A stretch of 64,000 nucleotides of DNA, taken from positions 24,129,057 through 24,193,056 of the forward strand of contig NC_090254.1 of the NCBI RefSeq assembly GCF_037325665.1, in the 5' to 3' direction. Of this stretch, positions 12,965-26,200 are shown piece by piece. The notes beneath the pieces were generated by a model. That model made no database searches. It saw nothing but the letters and a program-made list of their open reading frames with translations, and had not been told where the DNA came from. Origin of the DNA: Littorina saxatilis. Lineage: Eukaryota > Mollusca > Gastropoda > Littorinimorpha > Littorinidae. Position numbers and translations under genes: made by a program. Numbering within the stretch: the stretch's first letter is position 1; every line of letters starts with the position of its first letter.

Positions 12965-13247
12965 ATAAAATACAATAGCTTGGCAATGGATGGACGACTG
13001 AGTTGAATAATTCACTCATTACTAAGGCCGGGATTGCCGTGGCATGCAGTCAAATTGCGAAAGCACTAATACAGAGCATCTTTCTCTCACATGCACGCAC
13101 GCACACTGACAAGGACACACACCGACACATCGATAGATAGACACACACTGACTTGTGTGCATCTTCAGCATGAATTAAAAGACATACTGTGATATATTTT
13201 CTTCTCGAGTCTTTCAATCAGTTAATAAATCATCAGCAACAGTAGTA

Positions 13248-13858
13248 CAGGGTGACACGAAAAAAACAGATCCCACCAAAAGTTTAATATTTTCTGAAAT
13301 AATCAGCCGATTCTTTTATTTTTTCAGGTGAGCCAAGCTGAAATGATGTTCTAACAGCCCACCAAGTTTGAGCTTCAAGATGTCATGGACAACGGAGCAT
13401 AAGACATTTATAGTCGAGGCCTATTTTCGCCGGCGAACAGATTTGCTCGGGCTGCGCACAACAGACTCTCTGACTGAATCAATATTCCTCGGTGTCCTTG
13501 CTGATTTAGGTCGACCAGAGTGGGATCCCCTGTTAGGGTTTTTACTATTGAGGTTATTGACAGTCCCATGGTCTCTGAACTTATCCCTCCATCCATAGAT
13601 AACTGATTTAACAGGAAAGTCTCTACGTCCAAACTGTCTTTTGAATTCCAGTTGAGCAGCGTGGATAGAATTCGACCGAAAATAGGCCTCGACTATAAAT
13701 GTCTTATGCTCCGTTGTCCATGACATCTTGAAGCTCAAACTTGGTGGGCTGTTAGAACATCATTTCAGCTTGGCTCACCTGAAAAAATAAAAGAATCGGC
13801 TGATTATTTCAGAAAATATTAAACTTTTGGTGGGATCTGTTTTTTTCGTGTCACCCTG
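13248..13858 (-). mobile_element. Mariner-like element with ~180-bp terminal inverted repeats
   Basis: The ends are CAGGGTGACACG and its inverted copy, each next to TA (13246-13247 and 13859-13860), the Tc1/mariner target. The inverted repeats run about 180 bp (13248-13433 and 13676-13858), so both include the start of the transposase gene. On the minus strand, 13738-13421 encodes 105 residues with WTTEHKTFIVEAYF, an HTH-like region and the conserved TVNNLNSKNPNRG and GRPKSARTPRNI motifs. I recognise these as the DUF4817-type N-terminal DNA-binding region found in arthropod and mollusc transposases. The catalytic domain is missing, so this is a deleted copy. Confidence 0.8.
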
Positions 13859-14704
13859 TACTATATGACCCGCCTGAAATATCGCAAGGGCATTACATGT
13901 AGGCCTAGTTCATGATAGAAACTCCTGGTCAGCTACCACGATTACGCAGGCATTATCAACCCAAAGATTTTAAAACTGACTGATGCAGTCTCCAACAATT
14001 TTGCAGAGACTGAACTAATTAAAGCCAGTTGGGGGTTAAATAACACTATGATCAAATCGTGCGGCACTGATTGCAACACTGTGTGACATGACATTGTTTT
14101 GCATAACTTGCAATGAGAAATGTCATTACATTTAGTCAAGTTTTTTTGGTTTTTCTTTGGTCAAAATAAAAAAAAAGAAAGGTAACAGTTACTTGTTTGA
14201 ACGTTTGTTATTGACAAAACAATACGTTAGTCACAGATATTTCGACCCAGCTTTTTTTGTTTTTTTTAATTCTGATTTTTGGAAACGTTGGCAATCTCTT
14301 TGTTTTTGGATTTCTCTATTTTCTTTGGCCAGTTCAGTTTTGAAGTTTCTACTTTCCTGTGAAGCCATCTCAGTTGTGCAGATCCAAGCTTTTGGGTGAC
14401 ATGGGGTAAGTCAAGAGCATCCAGATTGGACATTTTCTCAATGGTTTTTGATCTGAACAATGTCACGTACATGACACCTGTGTCAATGTGTAAAGGCTGG
14501 ATGGATCTGTGGTTATTTGCAAAATGGTTGACACAGGTAGGAAGGTAATAATAATAACGTATCTGAATAGTTGTAAGTTTACGTTGATCATTTGAAACTA
14601 ATCTGATGTAGATCAGTATTACGGTGCAGGGGAGATAACTGTGAATACTATAGTTTCGAGCTCTTTGGTAGTGGAAAACAAACCTAGTCCCACAACGCAA
14701 CAAA

Positions 14705-14737
14705 ATGGCTTCCAAAGACAGCGCTGGGCGAAGATAG
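14705..14737 (+). CDS. Short upstream ORF in the DCAF17 leader
   Basis: ATG at 14705 opens a ten-codon frame ending in TAG at 14735-14737, 15 bases before the DCAF17 start and in the same frame. It proves that translation cannot begin further upstream in this exon. Whether it is in the mature leader depends on the unmapped transcription start. Confidence 0.4.
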   Translation: MASKDSAGRR

Positions 14738-14752
14738 CACTTTCCTAGCAAG

Positions 14753-16030
14753 ATGAAACAGCAGATCAGAGATGAAAATGTGCTGCACGCACTTATCAGA
14801 AGAGAGTACTACCCCAAAAATAGCCTCAGGAAAAATTTGCAGATTTTGAAAACACTTGTCTGTCGGGTAGATGATCAATCTTTCTAATGTTTGTGCTTGT
14901 TAAACTTGCAAGGGGGATAACTGCGTCTCCTTTCGATTTCGGTAGATAGAAAGCAAGATATGTCAAATGCTGCATCTTGTTAATAACATTCCTTTTTGTT
15001 GATTACAGGGTAACTATGAATTCAGAAAGGTGTGGGAACAGTCCTCCAAGCAGTTGATATGTTGTGAAAGGTAATACTAATTATCATGTCCCTTCGGAGT
15101 CTTCCATTCAACACTTTTTTTTATTTTATTTTTTTAGAAACTAAAGTCTAATAATTTAAATATAATATATTATTCTTTCATTAGAAAGTTATGTGTGTAA
15201 TATGATCAGAAATGTATGGTAGTAGTCTTAGGTGTCACATATTCTGTCTGTGATTTTTTTCTCATTTGTGACCCTCCACCACGGAATGAGTCACATGTCA
15301 CCTTTGCATGATTTTCATATTTGTACATTTTCCTAAAGAGTTTTTTATGCTCTATCCAGTGGTGAAAACCATTTCAGAGAAGAGCAAAAACTGTTTGAGT
15401 TATAAACCTGTGACTAAGGTGACCCTCACACTGTTACCAGACACTCCCCGGACTTATATTAAGCCTAGCGCAGAACCGCGCGAGGTGACATGCGACTCAT
15501 TTCGTGGTGGAGGGTCACATTTGTACTTGTAGAGCTCTGTGAGAGGTAGCAATTAAAAAAATTAATAGCACGTTTAGTTTATTTTGTTTACATGTGAAAA
15601 TGAACATGTTTGCAGACTGTTCAGGCCAACCATTGTTTAAAATTAGCACCAAAGGCAAGGAAATGAAAATGAACATGTTTTTGTTACAGCAATACCATCT
15701 TTTTAGACAACTACAGAACAGCATACAGTGGGTAAGTCAACAGAATGAATCATCATCAGTTATGCCCCCTTGTACCCAGCTTGGATCTTCTTCATATTAA
15801 AATGATTGTTTTGTTTGATACAAAAGGTGACATTTTCATGTTCGCAGCACAGGGTTTAGCCTGGGAGATAAAGGCAATGGGACATTTGTTCCCCTCAACC
15901 AAATTCCGATGGGACATATAGTTGAACTTGAAGGCAAGAAGCACCAGAGAGGCCTGTACGCGTTTTGACCAAAAATGCAAAATGGTGCAATATGGTGCCA
16001 TCTGAGAATTAGCCGCTACATCGTGTTATT

Positions 16031-16088
<58 letters not shown>

Positions 16089-17188
16089 CCGATGTAAAGT
16101 GTACATTTGGTAGCGCAGTGGTACGTAATCTCAATGCGCCCTTTGACACACTGAAGGGAATTGTGATGGGACATTTTTAGATTGAATGTGCCAATGGCGC
16201 AAGGCGCACTAGTAAATGAAACCCTGCAGCATATATTTTTCATTCTCAACACTTGAAGCACAAGAAGTGTTAAACATCTACACATATTTTCTGCAGAGAT
16301 TCCTCTTCCAGTTTCAAGTCCTTGAAGGTTGTGTCATGAGACACATTAGTTTTGCTGAACAGGGTTTTTTTGCATTTAGTTATCAGCTGAATGATATATA
16401 TATGGTTTTTATTTGCAGAAGATATAACAAGTCGCGTAAGGCGAAAATACAACATTTAGTCAAGTAGCTGTCGAACTCACAGAATGAAACTGAACGCAAT
16501 GCAACACAGCAAGACCGTATACTCGTAGCATCGTCAGTCCACCGCTCACGGCAAAGGCAGTGAAATTGACAAGAAGAGCGGGGTAGTAGTTGCGCTGAGA
16601 AGGATAGCACGCTTTTCTGTACCTCTCTTCGTTTTAACTTTCTGAGCGTGTTTTTAATCCAAACATATCATATCTATATGTTTTTGGAATCAGGAACCGA
16701 CAAGGAATAAGATGAAAGTGTTTTTAAATTGATTTCGAAAATTTAATTTTGAAAATAATTTTTATATATTTAATTTCTAGAGCTTGTTTTTAATCCAAAT
16801 ATAACATATTTATATGTTTTTGGAATCAGCAAATGATTTAGAATAAGATGAACGTAAATTTGGATCGTTTTATAAAAAAAATATTTTTTTTACAATTTTC
16901 AGATTTTTAATGACCAAAGTCATCAATTAATTTTTAAGCCACCAAGCTGAAATGCAATACCGAAGTCCGGGCTTCGTCGAACATTACTTGACCAAAATTT
17001 CAACCAGTTTGGGTGAAAAATGAGGGCGTGACAGTGCCGCCTCAACTTTCACGAAAAGCCGGATATGACGTCATCAAAGACATTTATCAAAAAAATGAAA
17101 AAAACGTATGGGGATATCATACCCAGGAACTCTCATGTCAAATTTCATAAAGATCGGTCCAGTAGTTTGGTCTGAATCGCTCTACACG

Positions 17189-17227
<39 letters not shown>

Positions 17228-20200
17228 CACGACCCTCGTCTCGATTCCCCCCTCTATGTTAAAACATTTAGTCATAACTTGACTAAATGTAAAAAAAAGG
17301 ATTAAAGTCATTTTCACATCCATTATATCTTGTCTGAATATGTTTTGCAGGACAAGATTTCAATAAAGATGCATGACCTTTTCCCAGTGTCTCAGGCACA
17401 TATCTCAAAACTAAGAAAAAGAAGAATATTAAAAGAGAGTGCTTGGGCAATTGATAACCATGGTATCACTTACTGAAAGAAAGAAAGAGAGAGAGAGAGA
17501 ACGAACAGACGAATGTTTTATTGAGCTAGGCCTTCTGCCCATGTCACAAAAGGAAAAACAATATCAACAAGTCGCGTAAGGCGAAAATACAATATTTAGT
17601 CAAGTAGCTGTCGAACTCACAGAATGAAACTGAACGCAATGCCATTTTTCAGCAAGACTGTATACTCGTAGCATCGTCAGTCCACCGCTCATGGCAAAGG
17701 CAGTGAAATTGACAAGAAGAGCGGGGTAGTAGTTGCGCTGAGAAGGATAGCACGCTTTTCTGTACCTCTCTTTGTTTTAACTTTCTGAGCGTGTTTTTAA
17801 TCCAAACATATCATATCTATATGTTTTTGGAATCAGGAACCGACAAGGAATAAGATGAAAGTGTTTTTAAATTGATTTGGACAATTTAATTTTGATAATA
17901 ATTTTTATATATTTAATTTTCAGAGCTTGTTGTTAATCCGAATATAACATATTTATATGTTTTTGGAATCAGCAAATGATGGAAAATAAGATAAACGTAA
18001 ATTTGGATCGTTTTATAAATTTTTATTTTTTTTTACAATTTTCAGATTTTTAATGACCAAAGTCATTAATTAATTTTTAAGCCACCAAGCTGAAATGCAA
18101 TACCGAAGTCCGGGCTTCGTCGAAGATTACTTGACCAAAATTTCAACCAATTTGGTTGAAAAATGAGGGCGTGACAGTGCCGCCTCAACTTTCACGAAAA
18201 GCCGGATATGACGTCATCAAAGACATTTATCAAAAAAATGAAAAAAACGTTCGGGGATTTCATACCCAGGAACTCTCATGTCAAATTTCATAAAGATCGG
18301 TCCAGTAGTTTAGTCTGAATCGCTCTACACACACACACAGACAGACAGACAGACAGACAGACACACACACGCACATACACCACGACCCTCGTTTCGATTC
18401 CCCCTCGATGTTAAAATATTTAGTCAAAACTTGACTAAATATAAAAAGGGGAAAAGAAAAAGATGACAAGTATTCACAAACAGATGAGAAGATGCAATAT
18501 ATACAGACATGTAGCCACTGCATGTACCATGACCAAAGCAGAATTCACATTGCTTCTTGCTAACTTACAGAGAGAGAGAAAGAGAGATTACATGAAGGTA
18601 ATTATTCCAGTTATTCTATAGTATTTTTATGTGTAGCTAAAATGTCTGCAGATATGGCCTTCATAATGGAGCTCCAGTTCCCAAGTTCTCCATCTCTCAA
18701 GACAAGTTGCCGCGTAAGATTGTCGATGCCGTTTTGTCACGGAGTAAGCCAGTGAGTAAGCTGCGTTTTATTTTCCTATTTTGTTGAGAACTTCATTTTA
18801 TTTTGTTAGTCCAGTTCCAGTAATTAGATTTAAAATGAAAAACTGATGCAAATTAGCAGAATAATTCAGATGCCGACCATCAATTTGAAAGGCACAGGGT
18901 TCCAATCCTGGCTGCGCCTGGTGCGATAAGCATAAAGATTTTTCAGATCTTCCAGGTAAACTTACGTGCAGACCGGCTAGTGCCTTATTCCCCCTTTGTG
19001 TGCATAAGAAAGCAAGCACAAGACCAAGTGGAAAGGATCCTGTCATCCATGTCAGAGTTTGTGTGATTATAGAAACATGAAAATACCAAGTATTCATACC
19101 CTAAAAATGGAGTGTTGCTTCCTAAGTCAAATTACCAAGTAGGTGGGGGGCAATAAATTAGTCTCATACACTGCTGGTGTACCGTATTTTCCGGGTGACA
19201 AGGCGCTTCGTTATCTAAGACGCACCCCCTTCTTTTTAAAAAAAATTGTAATCCAGTCACCCATTGGACGCAGGGGGCCGATAGGGCGCACCAAAATGAC
19301 CCAGTTTTTGCCATGAGAGGTGGTTCCCCTATCATATCTGAGAGAGGAAACACTTCCTGCATCGGGGTCAGTGACCGGTCAGTGACCGACTTTAACTGAG
19401 TGAAAATATGTGTGCTCTGTGTGTGCAGCCAGATCAAAGGCATTGTGATAGCTGGGTGGCCTTGTTAAAAGACACACCTTCTTCCCATGAGAGGTGGTTC
19501 CCCTGTCATATCTGAGAGAGGAAACACTTCCTGCATCGGGGTCAGTGACCGGTCAGTGACCGAGTTTAACAGAGTGGAAATCTGTGTGTCCGGCCAGATC
19601 AAAGGCAGGGCAGTACCTAGTAGCTGAAACATGCATTATCACAAGTTGTTTGACTGGTACTCAAGCGGTCTCTTTGATTTTTTTCGTATTTCATACACGG
19701 AATAGGCGCTTCGTTATACAAGACGCAGGGGTCGAACTCGAGGAAAAAAGTCGCGCCTTATGACCCGGAAAGTACGGTAATACAAAAAAATGTGCTTGGG
19801 AGTTGCAGCCCACAATCATAGACGAAGAAATTAAAGCATTTTTGTTCATTGTTTATTCATCCCCACTTCTCTTGAATCTGATTTTTCTCTTTTTGAAAGA
19901 ATTTTAGAAAAGCTTTTAAAAATCTTCACAACTCAACAGCTCTTTCCAAGATTAACTTATCTCCAGCTCGACAGCCTTTGTGTTTTTCTCGTAGATTTTC
20001 TATTTGTGAAAAATAATAATGATAATGATTCTGTTTGTCATCAGCATCATTTCTTTGTCTATAGTTCTTAAAACGGTGTAACCTGCTGAGTGTCTGGACA
20101 GCAAACGGAAACAATTTTTTTATGTCTGTGTTTTTCTTCTTCAGACAACGATACACAAGTCAGGCCAGTGGACTGGTAAGCCGGGGAACAAGATGTACGC

Positions 20201-23200
20201 CATTACCTCCTCCTCTCTGCTCGTGGTGGATCTTAACACGGGTCGCGTCGGCTTTGAGATTCTCCTACTGCTGTCTGATGTCATCAATTTCAAGTAAGTA
20301 ATATAACCTTAAGAAAGTTGCAGAATGCAATTAAGAAAAAAAGGTTTGGGAACGCAGACAAAGAAAATGTTAGTGTCAAAGTTTTTTGGGAGAGTTTATG
20401 TCCCTGTGGTGAACTTAACAAGGGATGTTCCACTGAATGCACCCCCCTCCCCTCTGCCTCTTCCCGCTCTTCTTGACGCTTCCCCCCCCCCTCCCCCCCC
20501 CTAAAAAAACCCACCAAAAAACAAATCAACTAAGCAAACCAAAACCCTATCCTTTTTTGATGTCAGACCACTGGTCAACGAGCAATATTTTAGTATATAT
20601 CAATCTGGGGTTGCCTCTGTGTAATCCAAAGTCCAATTGCAGACATATCAACTGGCTGCAGACGGAAGAGTCAATTGTGCTGTCCACCACACTATGCCCC
20701 AGATTACCGCCTCGTCAGCGCCGGCCACCCGCCCAGGGGCCCTCCAACTTGGTCAAGGTCCTGGCAGTCTTCACAACCTTGCCCATCACGTTTGTCTGCA
20801 TGTTTGAGGTCACCAGAAAAGTGAGTGTTTGAGAACCTGAGTGAATTGTGTTTGTTAGAAATACATAGTCCACCAACCCAGGGGCCCGGCAACTTGGTCA
20901 AAGTCATGGCAGTCTTCAACTTTTTGCCTCTCAAAAAAAAAAAAAAAAAAAAATCAGAGTAAATACAAAACAAAGTGTGGGTTGGGAGAGCAAGATATTT
21001 TTCTATCCCGCCAACTTGGTCAAAGTCATGGCAGTCTTCAACCTTTTGCCTCTCAAAAAAAAACAAAAAAAATCAGAGTAAATACAAAACAAAGTGTGGG
21101 TTGGGAGAGCAAGACATTTTTCTATCCCGCCAACTTGGTCAAAGTCATGGCAGTCTTCAACCTTTTGCCTCTCAAAAAAAAAAAAAACAAAAAAAATCAG
21201 AGTAAATACAAAACAAAGTGTGGGTTGGGAGAGCAAGATATTTTTCTATCCCGCCAACTTGGTCAAAGTCATGGCAGTCTTCAACCTTTTGCCTCTCAAA
21301 AAAAAAAAAAAAAAAAAATCAGAGTAAATACAAAACAAAGTGTGGGTTGGGAGAGCAATAACAATAACAATAACAATAACAGCACTTTATTGTCCATTAA
21401 AATGGAAATTTTTCTTCGGCACATCCTGCCTGCCTGTAAAACTGCAAGACATTTTTCTATCAGCCGCTTTTGGAGATGAAAGATTTATGATCCCTGCTAT
21501 TTTTCCTGTTGTTTGTGCTACATATTCGACAATTATCCAGACAGTTTTCTAAATAAGACACATGTGCACTGATTGTTTTGCATACATGTACATTGGAACC
21601 CCCCTTTTAAGACCTCCAAAAATCTGAGAAAATGTGATCTTAAAAGGACGGAGTCTTAAAATGGGGATACTTTTTACAGAGGTTATGAACAGAAAGTCTG
21701 AGAAAACAAGGTTTTAAAAAGGAGGGAGTCTTAAAATGGGGGTAATTTTACAGAGGTTATGAACAGAAAGTCTGAGAAAACAAGGTTTTAAAAAGGAGGG
21801 AGTCTTAAAATGGGGGTAATTTTACAGAGGTTATGAACAGAAAGTCTGAGAAAACAAGGTTTTAAAAAGGAGGGAGTCTTAAAATGGGGGTAATTTTACA
21901 GAGGTTATGAACAGAAAGTCTGAGAAAACAAGGTTTTAAAAAGGAGGGAGTCTTAAAATGGGGGTAATTTTACAGAGGTTATGAACAGAAAGTCTGAGAA
22001 AACAAGGTCTTAAAAAGGAGGGAGTCTTAAAATGGGGGTAATTTTACAGAGGTTATGAACAGAAAGTCTGAGAAAACAAGGTTTTAAAAAGGAGGGAGTC
22101 TTAAAATGGGGGTAATTTTACAGAGGTTATGAACAGAAAGTCTGAGAAAATCAGGTCTTAAACAGGAGGGGGTCTTAAAATGGGGGTAAGTTTACAGAGG
22201 TTCTGAACAGAAAGTCTGAGGAAACAAGGGAGGGATCTTGAAAGGCGGGTAAGTTTACAGAGGTTCTGAACAGAAAGCCTGAGGAAACAAGGTTTTAAAA
22301 AGGAGGGAGTCTTAAAATGGGGGTAATTTTACAGAGGTTATGAACAGAAAGTCTGAGAAAACAAGGTTTTAAAAAGGAGGGAGTCTTAAATTGGGGGGTC
22401 TTGAAAATGGGGTTCCACTGCACTATTGATTTAAAACAAAAAAACAAACAGGAGTGCTTACTATGTGTATTCAATTTTTGTGTGGCAGGTGTTTGGAGCT
22501 GACGTGACAGATGTGATGATGTGTCAGGGGCTGCTTGCTGTCATGCATCAGTCTCGTCATGTCCGACTCTACGATTTCAAGCATATGCTGGCAAAATACA
22601 AGGTAAATATCGATGTCATCTGGCGAAACCTGATTCTTTGCGATTTTGATGCCTTTGAAGTTTAGACTAAGTAAATCATTCTCCGTGAATCATATTCTCA
22701 GCATGATTTAACATTCTTTTATCTCTCTATGCATACCCGGAATGAATATAAACACTATTTCATAATAAAAGTAATGAGTTTTGTCCTTCTCCTGAAAAGC
22801 TGTTTAAAATGAGGTACGCCAAAATTCCATGACGACGTCGATATGTCAGTATTCAGGGATGTTGTTCTGCAAGGGCAGTTGACAAAAGGTTGCAAATTAT
22901 GAATTGTTGTTAAAATCTTGTGTTTTTGTGTTCAAATCACTGTAAGTTGTGTTGGGTATGGGAGGTACTAGGACTCATTACTTGGGTGTTTGAGTGAATG
23001 TCTGATTTTTTTCACATGCGTTACATGCATAAAGTGGTACATGTAGTCAAAATGTTGCAGGTAGAGCCTCTAGCCTTGCGTAACTCTCGTTACGGTGACA
23101 GCGCCCCCCTCAACATCAACATGAAAATTACAGGTAATGTACAGGTCACAGCTTCGTTTGTAAGCACACTGGCCATTCGTATCTCAGAGACTTCTGGTGA

Positions 23201-26200
23201 GAAAGTTTCAACATTTGAACAAAGAAAAGTAAACTTACCTTGAACAACAACTAAGTCTAAGTGTATTGTTGTAAATCATTCCAGGTGATGTAATTTTCCT
23301 TTGGTTTTGTGATGGTAATTTTTTCTTGAACACCCAGTGAGGTTTTTTTTATCAACAATTTTTTTTGTGAGAGTTTTTATTGTTATCTTGTGTGTCTTGT
23401 GTGTGTGTATGTTGTACAGATGTGGTAACAATCAGGTAGATGTTTGCGGCAAAACCCACAAAGGTGTTTCAGTTTGCATTTTTAAAATCAAAAGTTTGTT
23501 TAAAGTGTTCATCCCTTGCAGTGTAAGTACAGTGGGACCTGTCCTGTGACCTCTCATGAAAAACCACCTGCCCATCACGACCACCCCAAACGATCCCTGG
23601 CGATTTTTGTTCTATATCACTTTTCCATAGCAGCCACCTGTCTATAAGTACAGTGGAATCTCCCCATTAAGACCTCTACAAATCTGAGAAAATCAGGTAT
23701 TAAAAAGGTAGGGGTCTTAAAATGGGGGTGGGCGGGGATGTAGCTCAGTCGGTAGCACGCTGGATTTGTATCCAGTTGGCCGCTGTCAGCGTGAGTTCGT
23801 CCCCACGTTCGGCGAGAGATTTATTTCTCAGAGTCAACTTTGTGTGCAGACTCTCCTCGGTGTCCGAACACCCCCGTGTGTACACGCAAGCACAAGACCA
23901 AGTGCGCACGAAAAAGATCCTGTAATCCATGTCAGAGTTCGGTGGGTTATAGAAACACGAAAATACCCAGCATGCTTCCTCCGAAAACGGCGTATGGCTG
24001 CCTATAATGGCGGGGTAAAAAAACGGTCATACACGTAAAATTCCACTCGTGCCAAAAACACGAGTGTACGTGGGAGTTTCAGCCCACGAACGCAGAAGAA
24101 GAAGAAGAAGAAAAAATGGGGGTAAATTTATAGAGGTTCTGAACATAAAGTCTGAGAAAACAAGGTCTCAAATGGGAAGGAGTCTTAAATTGGGGGGTCT
24201 TCAAAGACAAAGGGGGTTCCACTGTATAACAACCACTTTTGGCTGGTCCCTTAGGTGGTCGTTATAGTCAGGTTTAGCTGTCTATTAAACTTCAACCCCT
24301 TGAAGTGTATATATAAGTGTTGTACTGTGTGTACAGAGTTGCCGCGGTGCCTGTTTGTGACCCGATGCGAGGAGTGGAACGTACAAATTGGGGGTCACCC
24401 CTGGCACTACCTTACCTCCCCTGTCGGCAGCAAGGGCTACTTCAGCGTTCACTCTTTGTGCAGTGGAGATGTGGTGAGACAATAGTAAAAGAGATATACA
24501 GTGGATCCTCGTGGTGAGACAATAGTAAAAGAGATATACAGTGGATCCTCGTGGTGAGTCAATAGCAAAAAAAAGATATACAGTGGATCCTCGTGGTGAG
24601 TCAATAGTAAAAGAGATATACAGTGGATCCTCGTGGTGAGTCAATAGTAAAAGAGATATACAGTGGATCCTCGTGGTGAGTCAATAGTAAAAGAGATATG
24701 CAGTGGATCCTCCCTTTTGAGACCTCCAAAAATCTGAGAAAATTGGGTCTTAAAGAGGAGGGAGTCTTCAAGTTGGGGTAATTTTACAGAGGTTAAGAAC
24801 AGAAAGTCTGAGGAAACAACGTCTTAAAAAGGAGAGAGTCTTAAATTTTAGGGTTCCACTGTATTATTCTTAGGTAATTTCATGAATTGGTGGTTAAAGC
24901 ATTGTGAAAGATCAGACTTTGCTCATTTTAAGAGTCGATGGTAAAAGCATCTTGAAAGGTTACACTTTGGTAATTCCGTGAGTCAGTGTTGAAAGCATCT
25001 AGAAATATTACAGTTTGATAATATTGTGAGTTAGTGTCAAAGGCATTTTAAAATAATACACTTTACTTTGCTGACAATTACTAATTTAAAAAAAAAAGAA
25101 GTTTTAGAATCCAGTGTTATGCATTTTTCTTGCAGGCCAAGGATGGAAGCATGGAATCTGACAGCGACAGCATTGAGTTTGATAGAGCTGTCTTCCATGC
25201 TGACGATTCAAGCCGCATCATTCACATTGGACCTGAGGCTGTTAGGTGATTAAACTCATTAAAAAAATAAAATAAAATAAAATAAAATGAAAAAAGTACA
25301 ACCCACTCTGTCCATCTCCGTCAGTACTTTGTCTTCGCCCCCCTTTTTTGAGTCACTTGAGAAAAAGTGACTCTATGTAATCGGTCAGTGTTAGTCTGTC
25401 CGGCCGGCCGTCCGGCCGTCCGGCCGGCCATCCGGCCGGCCGTCCGTAGACACCACCTTAACGTTGGACTTTTCTCGGAAACTATCAAAGCGATCGGGCT
25501 CATATTTTGTTTAGTCGTGACCTCCAATGACCTCTACACTTTAACGATGGTTTCGTTGACCTTTGACCTTTTTCAAGGTCACAGGTCAGCGTCAAAGGAA
25601 AAATTAGACATTTTATATCTTTGACAAAGTTCATCGGATGTGATTGAAACTTTGTAGGATTATTCTTTACATCAAAGTATTTACATCTGTAGCCTTTTAC
25701 GAACGTTATCAGAAAAACAAGGGAGATAACTAGCCTTTTCTGTTCGGCAACACACAACTTAACGTTGGGCTTTTCTCGGAAACTATAAAAGTGACCGAGC
25801 TCAAATTTTATGTGAACGTGACTCATTGTGTTGTGAATAGCAATTTCTTCCTGTCCATCTGATGCCTCATATAATATTCAGAACTGCGAAAGTGACTCGA
25901 TCGAGCGTTTGCTCTTCTTGTTTTTATATACAGGGATGCTGCTAGGATTGATTTTTCTTTTTTGATAATTTGCCGAAGTGGCCATGAAGGTTTCAGCAGT
26001 TTTCTGAAGAGTCCATTATCCCCACTGTGAAAAAGAAGTTAGATCTGATGAAATGAGGGCAACTTTCTCAGTTAATTAATTGAAAGAAGTTTTGATGGTT
26101 TGTCAACTGTCGACGCCAATAAACAACATATCCCTAAGAGTGTATGGCTAGAGGCAATTAACTTCTGCTGCAAGGATTTCATGGAGCAGGGGAAGCAACT

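Noticed and set aside
17351-17461. Possible extra DCAF17 exon (a frame DKISIKMHDLFPV... between TTGCAG and GGTATC)
   Set aside because: Its phase fits neither neighbour, while exon 3 (15690-15731) joins directly to exon 4 (18652) in phase, giving AYSG-YGLHNG and the conserved KIVDAVL region.
20975-21479. 165-codon frame with repeated GQSHGSLQPFASQ
   Set aside because: It is the translation of the exon-6-derived tandem array, in a frame different from DCAF17 in part, and has no splice sites.
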